NCBI RefSeq assembly: GCF_020733635.1
Contig: NZ_JAJFZL010000001.1
Coordinates: 2,728,001 to 2,792,000 of the forward strand
Direction of reading: 5' to 3'
Source of the DNA: Nocardia spumae
GTDB lineage: Bacteria; Actinomycetota; Actinomycetes; Mycobacteriales; Mycobacteriaceae
Length of the DNA: 64,000 nt
Positions 24,806 to 35,311 of the stretch are shown here, one piece after another. Below the pieces are notes generated by a model. The model made no database searches. It was not told the origin of the DNA and saw nothing but the letters and a program-made list of their open reading frames with translations. The position numbers were made by a program, and so were the translations under genes. Each line of letters begins with the position of its first letter. The first letter of the stretch is position 1.

Positions 24806-26689
24806 ATGGCGACCGCTGTAGGTATAGACCTGGGCACCACGAACTCGGTCATCGCAAGCTGGCAAGGCGGTGAGCCGGTCGTGATCTCCAATACCGAGGG
24901 AGCGCGAACGACGCCGTCGGTGGTGGCGTTCACCGAGAGCGGGGAGCGCCTGGTGGGTCAGCTCGCCCGGCGACAGGCGATCTTGAATCCGAAGGGCACT
25001 ATCTATTCGGCGAAACGCTTCATCGGACGTCATTACGACGAGGTCTCCGAAGAGGCCAAGGCGGTCAGTTTCGACGTCGTACCGGGGGACAACGGTGAAG
25101 CTCGATTCGACGTGCGGGGCAGGAAGTACGCGCCGGAGGAGATCAGCGCCCTCGTGCTGCGCAAGCTCGTCGACGACGCGAGCAAGTTCCTCGGTGAGAA
25201 GGTCAAGGAAGCGGTCATCACCGTTCCGGCCTACTTCAACGACGCGCAGCGCAACGCCACCAAGGACGCCGGCCGAATCGCGGGCCTCGACGTTTTGCGG
25301 ATCATCAACGAGCCGACCGCCGCGGCGCTGGCGTACGGCATGGACAAGCAGACCCACGAGACCGTATTGGTCTTCGACCTCGGCGGCGGCACTTTCGATG
25401 TGAGCCTGCTCGACGTCGGCGACGGGGTGGTCGAGGTTCGTGCGACGGCCGGCGACTCCCATCTCGGCGGCGACGACTTCGACCGACGTCTGGTGGACTA
25501 CCTCGCCGACGAATTCCAACGGGCGGAGAACATCGATCTGCGCAACGATCCGCAGGCGTTACAGCGCCTCTTCGAGGCGGCGGAAAAGGCAAAGGTCGAG
25601 TTGTCCTCGGTGACACAGGCTCAGGTCAACCTGCCCTTCGTCACCGCTGACGCGAACGGTCCCAAGCATCTCACCACCACGGTCATGCGATCGAAGTTCG
25701 AGGATCTGACGGCGGATCTGGTGGAACGCTGCCTCGGTCCGGTGAAGCAGGCGATGAGTGACGCCAAGGTCACCGCCGACGACATCGACGAGGTGATTCT
25801 GGTCGGCGGGTCCACACGTATTCCGGCGGTGCAGGCGCTGGTCCGCCGGCTCACCGGCGGCAAGGACCCCAACATGAGCGTCAACCCGGACGAGGTCGTG
25901 GCGCTCGGTGCCGCGGTCCAGGCGGGCGTGCTCAAGGGGGAGGTCTCCGATGTGCTGTTGCTCGATGTCACCCCGCTGTCCCTCGGTGTCGAGACCCAGG
26001 GCGGGGTGATGACCAAGATCATCGAGCGCAATACGACGATCCCGGTCCGGCGCAGTGAGGTGTTCGCCACCGCGGAAGACAATCAGTCGGCGGTGGATGT
26101 CGTGGTCCTGCAGGGCGAACGCGAACGGGCCGCCGACAACCGGGTGCTCGGTCGGTTCCGGCTGGAAGACATCCGCCCCGCGCCCCGGGGCGAGGCCCAG
26201 GTCGAAGTCACGTTCGACATCGACGCCAACGGCATCCTCAACGTCACCGCTCGCGACAAGGACACTGGTAAGGAGCAGGGCATCACGATCAGCGAGCAGG
26301 GCAACCTGGACCAGAGTGAGGTCGAGCGCATGCTCGCGGAGGCCGAACGGAACCGGGCCGAGGATGAGGCGCTGCGAAAGGCGGTCGATGCGCGCAACGC
26401 GCTCGATTCGGTTGCCTATCAAGTGGAACGGCGACTGGCCGAACTCGGCGACAGTGCCCCTCCGCACGAGAAGGCGCGTGCCGAGATGCTGATCGCCGAC
26501 GCCCGGAAAGCCGTGCAAGACAATGCTTCCCCCGCGGAGGTGGAGCCACTCACCTCGGAGCTGCAGCAGCTGCTCTACGGGCTCGCGTCGGCCCAGACCG
26601 GCGGCGGCGACGGACAGGAGGCAGGCGGCGGAGGTGCGGCGTCGTCGGATGACGACGACGTGATCGACGCCGAATTCGATCGAAGCTGA
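24806..26689 (+). CDS. dnaK: Hsp70 chaperone DnaK
   Basis: This 627-residue protein is a full Hsp70. Phosphate motif [14 protein letters not shown] is at residue 6, [15 protein letters not shown] near 190, and [14 protein letters not shown] near 330. The substrate-binding domain and lid end in the usual acidic tail with DDDVIDAEF. It folds and refolds proteins with GrpE and a J protein, both encoded directly downstream. The downstream gene order (a zinc-less J protein and a CbpM-like gene instead of DnaJ and HspR) suggests a second, stress-dedicated DnaK system, but the rest of the genome is needed to confirm that. AAAGGAATG precedes the ATG. Confidence 0.97.
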   Translation: MATAVGIDLGTTNSVIASWQGGEPVVISNTEGARTTPSVVAFTESGERLVGQLARRQAILNPKGTIYSAKRFIGRHYDEVSEEAKAVSFDVVPGDNGEARFDVRGRKYAPEEISALVLRKLVDDASKFLGEKVKEAVITVPAYFNDAQRNATKDAGRIAGLDVLRIINEPTAAALAYGMDKQTHETVLVFDLGGGTFDVSLLDVGDGVVEVRATAGDSHLGGDDFDRRLVDYLADEFQRAENIDLRNDPQALQRLFEAAEKAKVELSSVTQAQVNLPFVTADANGPKHLTTTVMRSKFEDLTADLVERCLGPVKQAMSDAKVTADDIDEVILVGGSTRIPAVQALVRRLTGGKDPNMSVNPDEVVALGAAVQAGVLKGEVSDVLLLDVTPLSLGVETQGGVMTKIIERNTTIPVRRSEVFATAEDNQSAVDVVVLQGERERAADNRVLGRFRLEDIRPAPRGEAQVEVTFDIDANGILNVTARDKDTGKEQGITISEQGNLDQSEVERMLAEAERNRAEDEALRKAVDARNALDSVAYQVERRLAELGDSAPPHEKARAEMLIADARKAVQDNASPAEVEPLTSELQQLLYGLASAQTGGGDGQEAGGGGAASSDDDDVIDAEFDRS

Positions 26690-26697
26690 GGCACACG

Positions 26698-27213
26698 ATG
26701 GAAAGGTCTGCAGATCATTCGCCGACCGAGTCGGCTACCGACGAGGATCGTACCGAGACGGTTCCTGATAGCACCGACACGGGGGCCGAGCTGGCTCAAC
26801 TCGAGGACCGCTGGCGCAGGGCCCTGGCGGATCTGGACAACCTGCGCAAGCGGTTTGCCAAGGATCTGGAGCGTGCACGGGCTGCGGAGGTGGCGAGGGT
26901 TTCCGCTGCGTGGCTCCCGGTGCTGGACAATTTGGAGCTCGCGCTGGCCCATGCGGGCAGCGATCCCCAGGCCGTCGTCGAGGGCGTGAAGGCGATCCGG
27001 GACCAGGCGGTACAAGTGCTGGCGCAGTTCGGCTTCGAGCGCCACGACGAGGTCGGTGTGCCGTTCTCTCCGGAGCTCCACGAAGTGGTCAGTGTGGTGG
27101 CCCAACCCGACCTTCCCTCCGGGACCGTGATCGAGGTCGTGCGCCCCGGCTATGGGGAGGACGGCCGGCAGTTGCGTCCCGCCTCCGTGGTTGTCAGCCG
27201 GCCCGAGGGGTGA
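26698..27213 (+). CDS. grpE: Nucleotide exchange factor GrpE
   Basis: This 171-residue protein has an acidic disordered N-terminus of about 40 residues, a long coiled coil (ELAQLEDRWRRALADLDNLRKRFAKDLERAR) and the C-terminal beta-wing with HDEVGVPFSPELHEVV and VVRPGYGEDGRQLRPASVVV. It releases ADP from DnaK. It lies eight bases after dnaK and six before the J-protein gene. Confidence 0.95.
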   Translation: MERSADHSPTESATDEDRTETVPDSTDTGAELAQLEDRWRRALADLDNLRKRFAKDLERARAAEVARVSAAWLPVLDNLELALAHAGSDPQAVVEGVKAIRDQAVQVLAQFGFERHDEVGVPFSPELHEVVSVVAQPDLPSGTVIEVVRPGYGEDGRQLRPASVVVSRPEG

Positions 27214-27219
27214 GCAGCG

Positions 27220-28125
27220 ATGGCGCGTGACTACTACGAAGTGCTCGGTGTCCCGCGTGGTGCCGGCACCGACGAGATCCAGCAGGCCTACCGAAAGCTG
27301 GCGCGCAAGTATCACCCCGACGTGAACAAGGACCCCACCGCGGAGGACAAGTTCAAGGAGGCCAACGAGGCCTATTCGGTGTTGTCCGATCCGGACACCC
27401 GGAAACGCTACGACCGATTCGGTGACGACTTCCGGCGTGTCCCCGAGGATTACGACGAACGGGTCCGGGCGAGCGCCGGCGGGTACGGCGGCACCGGCAC
27501 AAGGGTGCGCTTCGGTCACGGTTTCGGCGGCGAGGGCGCCGTCGGTTTCGACGACCTCTTCGGGCAGATGTTCGGCGGCGCCGGTGGGTACGGACCGATC
27601 CCAGGCGCCGATCAAGAAGCGGAACTGGAACTGACCCTGGAAGAGGCGTATCGGGGCGGCAAACGCAGTCTCCGATTGGATGGACGGCGGTACGACGTCG
27701 ACATCCCCGCCGGTGTCCTGGACGGCCAAAGGATCCGGCTGGCCGGACAAGGCGGCCGGAGCAACGGTGACGCACCGCCCGGGGATCTGTACCTCGTGGT
27801 GCGGATCAAACCGCATCCCCGGTTCCGGGTACAGGGTCGCGACATCTACGTCGACCTGCCCGTATCGCCATGGGAGGCGGTGCTCGGGTCGACCGTTGTC
27901 GTTCCCACCCCGGGCGGCGAGGCGAAGGTCAAAGTGGCACCGGGCTCCTCGACGGGCCGGAAGTTGCGCCTGCGCGGAGAAGGGATGCCCAATCCGCGTG
28001 GCGCCAAGGGCAATCTCTACGCCGAAATCAAGGTGATGGTGCCGTCGAAACCCACAGCGCGCGAACGCGAACTGTTCGAACAGCTGGCCGCCGAATCGAA
28101 CTTCGATCCGAGGAAAAAGACATGA
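27220..28125 (+). CDS. cbpA: CbpA-type J-domain co-chaperone (no zinc domain)
   Basis: This 301-residue protein starts with a J domain ([20 protein letters not shown] near residue 33). A Gly-rich linker follows, then two C-terminal beta-sandwich substrate domains ([51 protein letters not shown]). The CxxCxGxG zinc repeats of DnaJ are absent, so it is class B/CbpA-like. It delivers clients to DnaK. Its stop overlaps the modulator gene by four bases (ATGA). Confidence 0.93.
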   Translation: MARDYYEVLGVPRGAGTDEIQQAYRKLARKYHPDVNKDPTAEDKFKEANEAYSVLSDPDTRKRYDRFGDDFRRVPEDYDERVRASAGGYGGTGTRVRFGHGFGGEGAVGFDDLFGQMFGGAGGYGPIPGADQEAELELTLEEAYRGGKRSLRLDGRRYDVDIPAGVLDGQRIRLAGQGGRSNGDAPPGDLYLVVRIKPHPRFRVQGRDIYVDLPVSPWEAVLGSTVVVPTPGGEAKVKVAPGSSTGRKLRLRGEGMPNPRGAKGNLYAEIKVMVPSKPTARERELFEQLAAESNFDPRKKT

Positions 28126-28454
28126 GCACACCGACCCCGGTCACCCGGTACGTATTGGTTTGCCGTCCCGGATTGTCGCCGGAAGCCTTCGCCGAACGTA
28201 CCGGCCTGCACCCGGATCTGGCACGAAGGCTGGTGGCTCTCGGCCTGCTCGATGCCCACCGCGACGCCGCCGGCGAGATGTCGTTCGAACCATCCGAAGT
28301 GGCTAACGCGGCTCGCATCCAACGGCTGCGGACCGGCCTGGGCCTGAACTACTCGGCGATCGGGCTTGTGCTCGATCTGCTGGATCGAATCGAGAAACTC
28401 GAAGCAGCTTCCCGCGCAAGGAGGACATCGCATGGACACCGGCAGCCTGACTGA
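28122..28454 (+). CDS. CbpM-like MerR-fold modulator of the J protein
   Basis: This 110-residue protein has a MerR-type helical fold: [69 protein letters not shown]. The position directly after the CbpA-type gene and the overlapping start indicate a CbpM-like inhibitor of the J domain. HspR, the usual repressor in this operon position, is longer and carries a fuller N-terminal wing; that remains an alternative. Confidence 0.75.
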   Translation: MSTPTPVTRYVLVCRPGLSPEAFAERTGLHPDLARRLVALGLLDAHRDAAGEMSFEPSEVANAARIQRLRTGLGLNYSAIGLVLDLLDRIEKLEAASRARRTSHGHRQPD

Positions 28455-31065
28455 AAGGTCACGAGAAGCCCTGCAGGAAGCTCAGAACATCGCGACCAGA
28501 ATGGGGCACACCGAGGTCGACGGAGAGCACCTGCTGCTCGCATTGGTCGATCAGCCGGAAGGGCTGGTACCCCGACTGCTCGAGCAGGCGGGTGCGGACG
28601 TCGATGCCCTGCGATCCGATCTGCACGGTGAACTGTCGCGTAGGCCGAAGGTCAGCGGCCCCGGCGCGACGCCCGGTCAGGTGATGATCACCCAGCGCTT
28701 GGCCAAGCTGCTCGACGCCGCGGAACGGGAGGCGAAGCGCCTCAAGGATTCCTATGTGTCGGTGGAGCATCTCGTGATGGCCCTCTCCGAGGAGGGGTCG
28801 GCCAGTGCGGCGGGACGGGTCCTCGCGCGTCATGGGGTCACACGGGAGGCCTTCCTCACCGCCTTGACCACAGTGCGCGGGAATCAGCGCGTCACCTCGG
28901 CGACCCCGGAGGGGGCGTATGAGGCGCTGGAGAAGTACGGACGCGATCTCGTCGCCGAGGGCCGGACAGGCAAACTCGATCCGGTTATCGGCCGAGATGG
29001 CGAGATCCGCAGGGTCACGCAGATTTTGAGCCGGAAGACGAAGAACAATCCGGTGCTGATCGGCGACCCCGGCGTCGGTAAGACCGCGATCGTGGAGGGC
29101 CTCGCCCAGCGGATCGTCCGCGGCGACGTGCCCGAGGGCCTGCGCGACAAGACGATCTTCTCGCTCGACATGGGTTCCCTGGTGGCCGGCGCGAAGTACC
29201 GCGGCGAGTTCGAGGAGCGACTGCAGGCGGTGCTGTCGGAGGTGAAGGCGGCCGAAGGGCGCATCCTGTTGTTCGTCGACGAGTTACATACCGTGGTGGG
29301 GGCGGGATCGGTCGGCGGCGAAGGGTCTCTCGACGCCGGCAACATGCTCAAGCCGATGCTCGCCCGCGGCGAGCTGCACATGATCGGCGCCACCACTCTC
29401 GACGAGTATCGCAAACACATCGAATCCGATGCGGCACTGGAACGTCGATTCCAGACCGTTCTCGTCGACGAGCCCAGCATCGAGGACGCGATCTCGATTC
29501 TGCGCGGACTTCGGGAACGCCTCGAAGTGTTTCACGGCGTGAAGATTCAGGACGGCGCCCTGGTTGCCGCCGTGACCCTCTCGCACCGGTACATCACCGA
29601 CCGCTTCCTTCCGGACAAGGCGATCGATCTGGTCGATGAGGCATGCGCTCGGCTACGCACCGAAATCGACTCGATGCCCGCCGAACTCGACGAGCTCACC
29701 CGGAAAGTCACCCGGCTCGAGATCGAAGAGGCCGCGCTGTCCAAGGAAACGGACGCGGCCAGCAAGGCGCGCCTGGAAGAGCTCCGTAAGGAGCTGGCCG
29801 ACCTGCGGGCCGAGGCCGACGCCCGGCACGCTCAATGGGAGGCGGAGCGGCAGGCGATCCGGCGTGTGCAGGAGCTGCGGGGAGAGCTGGAACGGTTGCG
29901 CCATGAGGCCGAGGAGGCGGAGCGCAACTACGACCTCAATCGTGCTGCCGAGTTGCGATACGGCGAGATCACCGAGCTGGAACGCAGGCTCACGGCGGCG
30001 GAGGAGCAACTGGCCGCCCGGCAGGGACGGAATCCGTTGCTCCGGGAGGTGGTCACCGAAGACGAGATCGCGGAGATCGTGGCCGCGTGGACGGGTATCC
30101 CGGTTGCCCGGCTGCAGGAAGGCGAGCGGGAGAAGCTGTTGAAGCTCGACGAGATTCTGCACGAGAGGGTCGTCGGTCAGGAGGAGGCGGTGCAACTGGT
30201 CGCAGACGCGGTAATCCGGGCGAGATCCGGAATCCGTGATCCGCGCCGGCCGATCGGTTCGTTCATCTTCCTGGGCCCGACCGGCGTGGGCAAGACCGAG
30301 CTCGCGAAGACGCTGGCCAGTGCCCTCTTCGACAGCGAAGAAAACATGGTGCGCCTGGACATGAGCGAGTATCAGGAGCGGCACACGGTGAGCAGGCTCA
30401 TCGGTGCGCCCCCTGGGTACGTCGGGTACGACGAGGGCGGCCAGCTCACCGAGGCGGTGCGCCGCAAGCCGTACTCCGTCGTGCTCTTCGACGAGATCGA
30501 GAAGGCCCACGCCGACGTCTTCAATACCCTGCTACAGGTGCTCGATGACGGCCGTATCACTGATTCTCAAGGGCGGCAGGTCGATTTCCGGAACACGGTG
30601 ATCATCATGACCTCCAACATCGGATCCCAGTATCTGCTCGGGGGAGTCACAGCCGACGGCGAGATCAAACCGGATGCCCGGGAGCGGGTGCTGGCGGAGC
30701 TGCGCGGGCACTTCCGCCCCGAATTCCTCAACCGGGTCGACGACATCGTGTTGTTCACCCCGCTCACGCTGCCCCAGATCGAGCACATTGTGGAGCTACA
30801 ACTCACCGATCTTCGAAATAGGTTGTCGGAGCGGCAGATACACTTGGATATCACGCCGGAAGCGCGACGGCTCATCGCCGAACACGGTTTCGACCCGGTC
30901 TACGGTGCGCGGCCGCTGCGGCGGTACATCGCCCACGAGGTCGAAACCAGGATCGGCCGTGCGCTGTTGCGCGGCGAGATCGAACCGGGGGGCACCATCC
31001 GTGTCACGGTGGCCGGCGGCGAGCTCGCCGTCGCGTATGCCGAACCTGCCGTCGCGGCGGCCTGA
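28432..31065 (+). CDS. clpB: Disaggregase ClpB
   Basis: This 877-residue AAA+ protein has a double Clp_N domain (residues about 5-145) and a first AAA domain with Walker A GDPGVGKT near 211. A coiled-coil M-domain (about 410-530) and a second AAA domain with GPTGVGKT near 615 and the GYVGYDEGG pore loop follow. It extracts proteins from aggregates together with the DnaK system encoded upstream. The ATG at 28432, with AAGGAGG upstream, overlaps the modulator gene by 23 bases. Confidence 0.96.
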   Translation: MDTGSLTERSREALQEAQNIATRMGHTEVDGEHLLLALVDQPEGLVPRLLEQAGADVDALRSDLHGELSRRPKVSGPGATPGQVMITQRLAKLLDAAEREAKRLKDSYVSVEHLVMALSEEGSASAAGRVLARHGVTREAFLTALTTVRGNQRVTSATPEGAYEALEKYGRDLVAEGRTGKLDPVIGRDGEIRRVTQILSRKTKNNPVLIGDPGVGKTAIVEGLAQRIVRGDVPEGLRDKTIFSLDMGSLVAGAKYRGEFEERLQAVLSEVKAAEGRILLFVDELHTVVGAGSVGGEGSLDAGNMLKPMLARGELHMIGATTLDEYRKHIESDAALERRFQTVLVDEPSIEDAISILRGLRERLEVFHGVKIQDGALVAAVTLSHRYITDRFLPDKAIDLVDEACARLRTEIDSMPAELDELTRKVTRLEIEEAALSKETDAASKARLEELRKELADLRAEADARHAQWEAERQAIRRVQELRGELERLRHEAEEAERNYDLNRAAELRYGEITELERRLTAAEEQLAARQGRNPLLREVVTEDEIAEIVAAWTGIPVARLQEGEREKLLKLDEILHERVVGQEEAVQLVADAVIRARSGIRDPRRPIGSFIFLGPTGVGKTELAKTLASALFDSEENMVRLDMSEYQERHTVSRLIGAPPGYVGYDEGGQLTEAVRRKPYSVVLFDEIEKAHADVFNTLLQVLDDGRITDSQGRQVDFRNTVIIMTSNIGSQYLLGGVTADGEIKPDARERVLAELRGHFRPEFLNRVDDIVLFTPLTLPQIEHIVELQLTDLRNRLSERQIHLDITPEARRLIAEHGFDPVYGARPLRRYIAHEVETRIGRALLRGEIEPGGTIRVTVAGGELAVAYAEPAVAAA

Positions 31066-31079
31066 GAAGAGGTGTTGTC

Positions 31080-31532
31080 ATGGGAACCGAGAAGGTGAAG
31101 TGCCCGAACTGCGGCAAGGTCAACAAGGTGGCGGCGGCCGGGGAAGGAAAACCGCGATGCGGGAACTGCCATGAGCCGCTGCCCTGGATCGCTTCGGCAG
31201 GCGACGACGACTTCGTGGAGGTCGCCGAGAGATCCGCGATGCCTGTGCTCGTCGACCTCTGGGCGACATGGTGTGGCCCGTGCCGCACGGTCAGTCCGGC
31301 GCTCGAGCAGCTCGCCAGGGAACGCGCGGGTGGAATCAAGCTGGTGAAGGTCGACGTGGATGCTGCACCCCGGACGGCCGAACGATTCACCGTTCGTGCG
31401 GTACCGACTTTGCTGGTGATGGACCGGGGAGAGGTGCTGGCTCGTCACGCGGGTGCTGCTCCGGTACCGCAATTGCGCGGTTGGCTCGATCAGGCGCTCT
31501 CGAAAAACGCGGGCAAGGAGGCGAAGCTATGA
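31080..31532 (+). CDS. Thioredoxin with N-terminal zinc ribbon (Trx2/TrxC type)
   Basis: This 150-residue protein has a short zinc ribbon (CPNCGKVNKV and CGNCHEPL) followed by a thioredoxin domain with the active site WATWCGPC and the cis-proline segment VRAVPTLLVM. TrxC-type thioredoxins reduce oxidised proteins during stress. It lies 14 bases after clpB, which fits a proteostasis operon coping with oxidative damage. Confidence 0.92.
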   Translation: MGTEKVKCPNCGKVNKVAAAGEGKPRCGNCHEPLPWIASAGDDDFVEVAERSAMPVLVDLWATWCGPCRTVSPALEQLARERAGGIKLVKVDVDAAPRTAERFTVRAVPTLLVMDRGEVLARHAGAAPVPQLRGWLDQALSKNAGKEAKL

Positions 31533-31795
31533 CTTCTGTCCCTGTCGACCCACACGTGACCGCGATCCGGCCCGTCGCACCCCGGACTCCGCAGGGCTGC
31601 GAGGAATGCCTTCGCCTCGGCACCCCGTGGGTGCATCTGAGGCTGTGCCTGACGTGCGGACACGTCGGTTGCTGCGACTCCTCGCCGGGCAAGCATGCCA
31701 GCGCGCACGCGCACACTGTCGGCCATCCGATCGTCCAGTCGTTCGAGCCGGGTGAAGATTGGCGCTGGTGTTATGTCGACCAGAACTTCGTCTGA
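31529..31795 (+). CDS. UBP-type zinc-finger protein
   Basis: This 88-residue protein is essentially one zf-UBP domain: GCEECLRLGTPWVHLRLCLTCGHVGCCDSSPGKHASAHAHTVGHPI. It has a C-x2-C, C-x2-C, C and histidine ligand set and the conserved FEPGEDWRWCYVD ending. In bacteria such domains often accompany thioredoxin-reductase-like flavoproteins, as here. It overlaps both neighbours. Confidence 0.88.
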   Translation: MTSVPVDPHVTAIRPVAPRTPQGCEECLRLGTPWVHLRLCLTCGHVGCCDSSPGKHASAHAHTVGHPIVQSFEPGEDWRWCYVDQNFV

Positions 31796-33500
31796 GGACG
31801 CCGCTCCCGTCCGCGACATTCCGCCTGTCGACGCCGAGACTCCGGATGAGCTGGGAGCATACCCGCGGCTGACCGACGACCAGGTCGCGACGCTCGAGGT
31901 CGGTGGCACGCGTCGAGCGGTTCGCGCCGGTGAGGTGCTGGTCCGAGAGGGCGAGCCCAGCAACGACTTCTTCGTCATCCTCTCGGGCAAGGTGGCGATC
32001 ATCGACGAGGGCGACGGAGACGGCGAACGCCGGATACTGCGCATGCACGGTCCCGGCCGATTCCTGGGCGAGCTCGGGTTGCTGGAAGGCCAGGTGGCGT
32101 TCTTCAGCGCCGAGACGATCGAGGACGGCGAGATACTCGTCGTCCCGGCCGAGCGGGTGCGCGAGCTGGTTTCCCACGATCCCGTGCTCAGCGATCTGAT
32201 CCTGCGCGCCTACCTGGTGCGCAGGCATCTGCTGATCGGGCTCGGTTCGGGGTTCCGGATCATCGGCTCCTGCTATTCACCGGACACGTTGCGGCTTCGT
32301 GAGTTCGCCATGCGAAACCGGTTGCCCCACAGGTGGATCGATCTGGAGCGCGACGATCGGGCGGAGCAGCTGCTGCGCGGCCTGGGCGTCTCCCCCGAGG
32401 ACACTCCCGTGGTGATCTGGCACGGCGAGAAGGTGCTGCGTAATCCGACGAACGCGGAACTCGCTCGCATCGTCGGGCTTCCGGTTCCGGACGCGGCCCG
32501 GGACGCGGCCCAGGACGTGTGTGACCTCGTCGTGGTGGGTGGGGGACCGGCGGGTCTGGCCGCGTCCGTGTACGGCGCCTCGGACGGGTTGAACACGGTG
32601 ACACTGGAGTCGTTCGCCGCGGGTGGCCAGGCGAGCACCTCCTCCCGGATCGAGAACTACCTGGGCTTCCCGGCAGGGATTTCCGGCGCCGAATTGGCGG
32701 AGCGGGCCGTGATCCAGGCCGGCAAGTTCGGCGCCCGCATCCTGGTGTCGGCGGAGGTTGCCGGTCTGGGGTCCCAGGACGGGCACCACGTGCTGCGGCT
32801 GGCGGACGGCGGCACGGTTCGCGGCCGGGCCGTCGTGCTCGCCACCGGGGCGCGATATCGCAAGTTGTCGGTGCCAGGAATCGAGGTACTGGAGGGGACG
32901 AGCGTGTACTACGCCGCAACCCATCAGGAAGCGCGAATGTGCGGCACCGACCCGGTGGCCATCGTCGGCGGCGGAAACTCCGCCGGGCAGGCCACGGTCT
33001 TTCTCGCGGACCGTGTTTCCCACGTGGACCTGCTCATCCGCGGCGGTAACCTCGGAAAGAGCATGTCCCGCTACCTCGTCGACCAGATCGAGCGTCATCC
33101 GCGCGTGACCGTTCACCGGAATACCGAGATTCGCGAGGTCCACGGTGAGAAGTACCTCGACGAAATCGTGGTCGAGAACAATCACACGGGCGCACACGAC
33201 ACCCTTCGGGTGCGCGCGCTGTTCGTCTTCATCGGGGCGGTGCCGTACACCGGGTGGCTGGCCGACACGGTCGCACTCGACGACCACGGTTTCGTCCTTA
33301 CCGGCATGGATGCGGTCCGCGCGCGTGAGGACGGCAACCAGTGGATCGGCGACCGGCCGTCGAGGACGCTCGAAACGAGCCTGCCCGGCCTGTTCGCTGT
33401 CGGCGACGTCCGCAGCGGTTCCGTGAAACGGGTCGCCTCCGCTGTCGGTGAGGGAGCGATGGCGGTTCGCCAAATCCATGAATACTTCGACAGGAGCTGA
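31773..33500 (+). CDS. Cyclic-nucleotide-binding / thioredoxin-reductase-like flavoprotein lacking the CxxC
   Basis: This 575-residue protein joins three parts. A cNMP-binding/CRP-type sensor domain (about residues 35-150) contains GPGRFLGELGLLEG. A small redoxin-like linker (about 160-240) follows, then an FAD/NAD(P) oxidoreductase of thioredoxin-reductase type with VVVGGGPAGLAASVYGAS near 250, AAGGQASTSSRIENYLGFP and the C-terminal GLFAVGDVRSGSVKRVASAVGEGAMAV. The redox-active CATC position reads YYAATHQEARMC, with no disulphide. It overlaps the zf-UBP gene by 23 bases. Confidence 0.88.
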   Translation: MSTRTSSEDAAPVRDIPPVDAETPDELGAYPRLTDDQVATLEVGGTRRAVRAGEVLVREGEPSNDFFVILSGKVAIIDEGDGDGERRILRMHGPGRFLGELGLLEGQVAFFSAETIEDGEILVVPAERVRELVSHDPVLSDLILRAYLVRRHLLIGLGSGFRIIGSCYSPDTLRLREFAMRNRLPHRWIDLERDDRAEQLLRGLGVSPEDTPVVIWHGEKVLRNPTNAELARIVGLPVPDAARDAAQDVCDLVVVGGGPAGLAASVYGASDGLNTVTLESFAAGGQASTSSRIENYLGFPAGISGAELAERAVIQAGKFGARILVSAEVAGLGSQDGHHVLRLADGGTVRGRAVVLATGARYRKLSVPGIEVLEGTSVYYAATHQEARMCGTDPVAIVGGGNSAGQATVFLADRVSHVDLLIRGGNLGKSMSRYLVDQIERHPRVTVHRNTEIREVHGEKYLDEIVVENNHTGAHDTLRVRALFVFIGAVPYTGWLADTVALDDHGFVLTGMDAVRAREDGNQWIGDRPSRTLETSLPGLFAVGDVRSGSVKRVASAVGEGAMAVRQIHEYFDRS

Positions 33501-33504
33501 CGAC

Positions 33505-33954
33505 ATGCCAGTGATGGGTACCGTGAAATTCCAGCATCTCTTCCGGGCAGCGGCCGGCCTGCACGTCGACCGGAACGACCTCAAGCGCTATACGGATTTT
33601 GTCGACGACAAGATCTACGATCTGATCCTCATCGGCAAGTCCTCGGCAAAGGCAAACCTCAGGGACGTGATCGAACCGTGGGACCTGCCGATCACCAAGG
33701 GGCTGCAGGAGAGCATCCACCGGTTCGAAAAACTCGACCAGGAAATCGAATTACAGGCTCTGCTCGATCAACTGACGGCCCGGCCGCCGTTGGACATGGC
33801 CCTCTCCGAGGCGACCGAGCAGCGATTGCCGCTGATCGCCGGAGGTTTGAGCGTGGCGCTGGCGCACACCTTCGTGGCGATCGAGCCGGACCGTAAGAAC
33901 CCCGGTACCGCCGAATGGAACGTCGCCTTCGACATCTTCCATCTCCTGCTCTGA
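33505..33954 (+). CDS. DUF1931 histone-fold-like protein
   Basis: This 149-residue protein matches DUF1931: KFQHLFRAAAGLHVDRNDLKRYTDFVDDKIYDL, DVIEPWDLPITKGLQESIHRFEKLD and RPPLDMALSEATEQRLPLIAGGLSVAL. The family has a double histone fold in a known thermophile structure, and its role is unknown. As the last gene of the stress operon, four bases after the flavoprotein, it may protect DNA or proteins. This is inferred from context only. Confidence 0.88.
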   Translation: MPVMGTVKFQHLFRAAAGLHVDRNDLKRYTDFVDDKIYDLILIGKSSAKANLRDVIEPWDLPITKGLQESIHRFEKLDQEIELQALLDQLTARPPLDMALSEATEQRLPLIAGGLSVALAHTFVAIEPDRKNPGTAEWNVAFDIFHLLL

Positions 33955-34279
33955 CCACTCCCCGCCCGGCGGAGCCGAGTAAACCGCCGCTGGCCTGTGA
34001 CGGCACTTGCGTTGTGGAATAGTTTGCGCCGCAATGTATTCAGCTTGCAACGCCCGCCGGGCAAGACCGGTTTATCCTCGCCAGCTCTCGGTCCCACCTC
34101 GAACCCGCCACCCTCGGCCTGACGCGGCTCGCGGCGACGCCGATCGGCGATCTCGGGGCCGGTCGACTGCTCGGCTAGGTGAAGACAGGTGGCGATGCGC
34201 TGGTGGACAGACCATGCGCGACGCGGTCAGGACTGCTTCGTCGCGTTCGGGCTCAACCGATTCGCCAGTGGAAGGGTCG
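33955..34279. other. Convergent intergenic region
   Basis: I see no gene and no clear terminator in these 325 bases between the stress operon and the convergent membrane-protein gene. Confidence 0.4.
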
Positions 34280-35311
34280 TCAGTCCGTGTGGTCGAATCG
34301 CCGGCGTTGCCGAGCCCCGTAGGCCGCAGCCTTCACGGCCTCGTCGTCCTCCATACCCGACCCCAGCGCACCGCCCAGGGTGGCCACGGCGGCGACCAGC
34401 CAGGCCATCAGCAGCAGCGTCGCCAATCCCGCAGGCCCGCCGGTGTTTTCGGTAACCATCTGCGGCGGTATCGTCCACCAGGCGGTCAGCATCAGCAGGA
34501 TGAACAGCGCGGCGTGAAAGACAACGACGCCGATCGTCAGGGTGATGACGGTCGATGCGTTGTACAGCGCCGCGCGCTCTCGTTCGCTTCTCGAGTGCGG
34601 GCGTTCCCGTAGATTGTGTTCGATGATGAGCCAGGCGATCAGCGCCACGCTCGCGAGGGCCGTTGCCGCGCTCAATCGCCACGGGCCCATCGTGGCCGAC
34701 AGCCGCCACATCGTCCCATAGGCGAGGCTGACAGCCCCGGTGGCGAAGGCCGCCATCATCACCTTCGACATGCCGGTCACCAATCGCCATGGTCGATTGG
34801 CATAGACCATGCCCGCGAGCAGCCGCACGCGCGACAGGACCGACGGGGCGAGGTAGTGGACGATATCGCCGTCCTGCACCCGATTCAGCCGCTCGGTTGC
34901 AGCCTTCTGTGGGCTCGACCGGCTCGTCATCTCGGCCACGACGGCTCGCGCCAAGCCCCGCACCCGGCGCTGAATGAACGCACCACCCAGACCCGGGATG
35001 GAGATCACGGCGAACCGGTCCGGCACACTGATGTCGGCCAGTACCGGCGTCGTTCCCTGACGGCGAGGCAGATCGGTGAGGTAGATGACGACGTCCTCGG
35101 TCTGGCCACTCGGGTCGATGGTGTCGACGACCTCCGAGAACTCGGTGTGCTCGTCGATGGGGTAGGCGTGACATCGCACCGACACATCCCGAGTCTCGGG
35201 CGCGGCCCCGTCGGTCCGCTCATTCGAGAGCGATTCGGACAGATGCTCGGCGATCGCCGCCGGCGCTCCGGGATCGGCGATCAGCAGAATTGACGACTGT
35301 TCCCGTGCCAT
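34280..35311 (-). CDS. Multipass membrane protein of unknown function
   Basis: This 343-residue protein has a soluble N-terminal half (about residues 1-165, alpha/beta, with SILLIADPGAPAAIAEHL, DVVIYLTDLPRR and a RFAVISIPGLGG strand). The C-terminal half holds about four transmembrane helices, roughly 185-205, 215-235, 255-280 and 295-315. The soluble half has the look of a Rossmann-like domain without a nucleotide motif. I do not recognise the family. It is a single gene, convergent with the stress operon. Confidence 0.75.
   Translation of the reverse strand: MAREQSSILLIADPGAPAAIAEHLSESLSNERTDGAAPETRDVSVRCHAYPIDEHTEFSEVVDTIDPSGQTEDVVIYLTDLPRRQGTTPVLADISVPDRFAVISIPGLGGAFIQRRVRGLARAVVAEMTSRSSPQKAATERLNRVQDGDIVHYLAPSVLSRVRLLAGMVYANRPWRLVTGMSKVMMAAFATGAVSLAYGTMWRLSATMGPWRLSAATALASVALIAWLIIEHNLRERPHSRSERERAALYNASTVITLTIGVVVFHAALFILLMLTAWWTIPPQMVTENTGGPAGLATLLLMAWLVAAVATLGGALGSGMEDDEAVKAAAYGARQRRRFDHTD

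Noticed and set aside
26575..28131. Minus-strand open frame of 518 codons opposite grpE and cbpA
   Set aside because: It covers three well-supported genes on the other strand and shows no recognisable domain.
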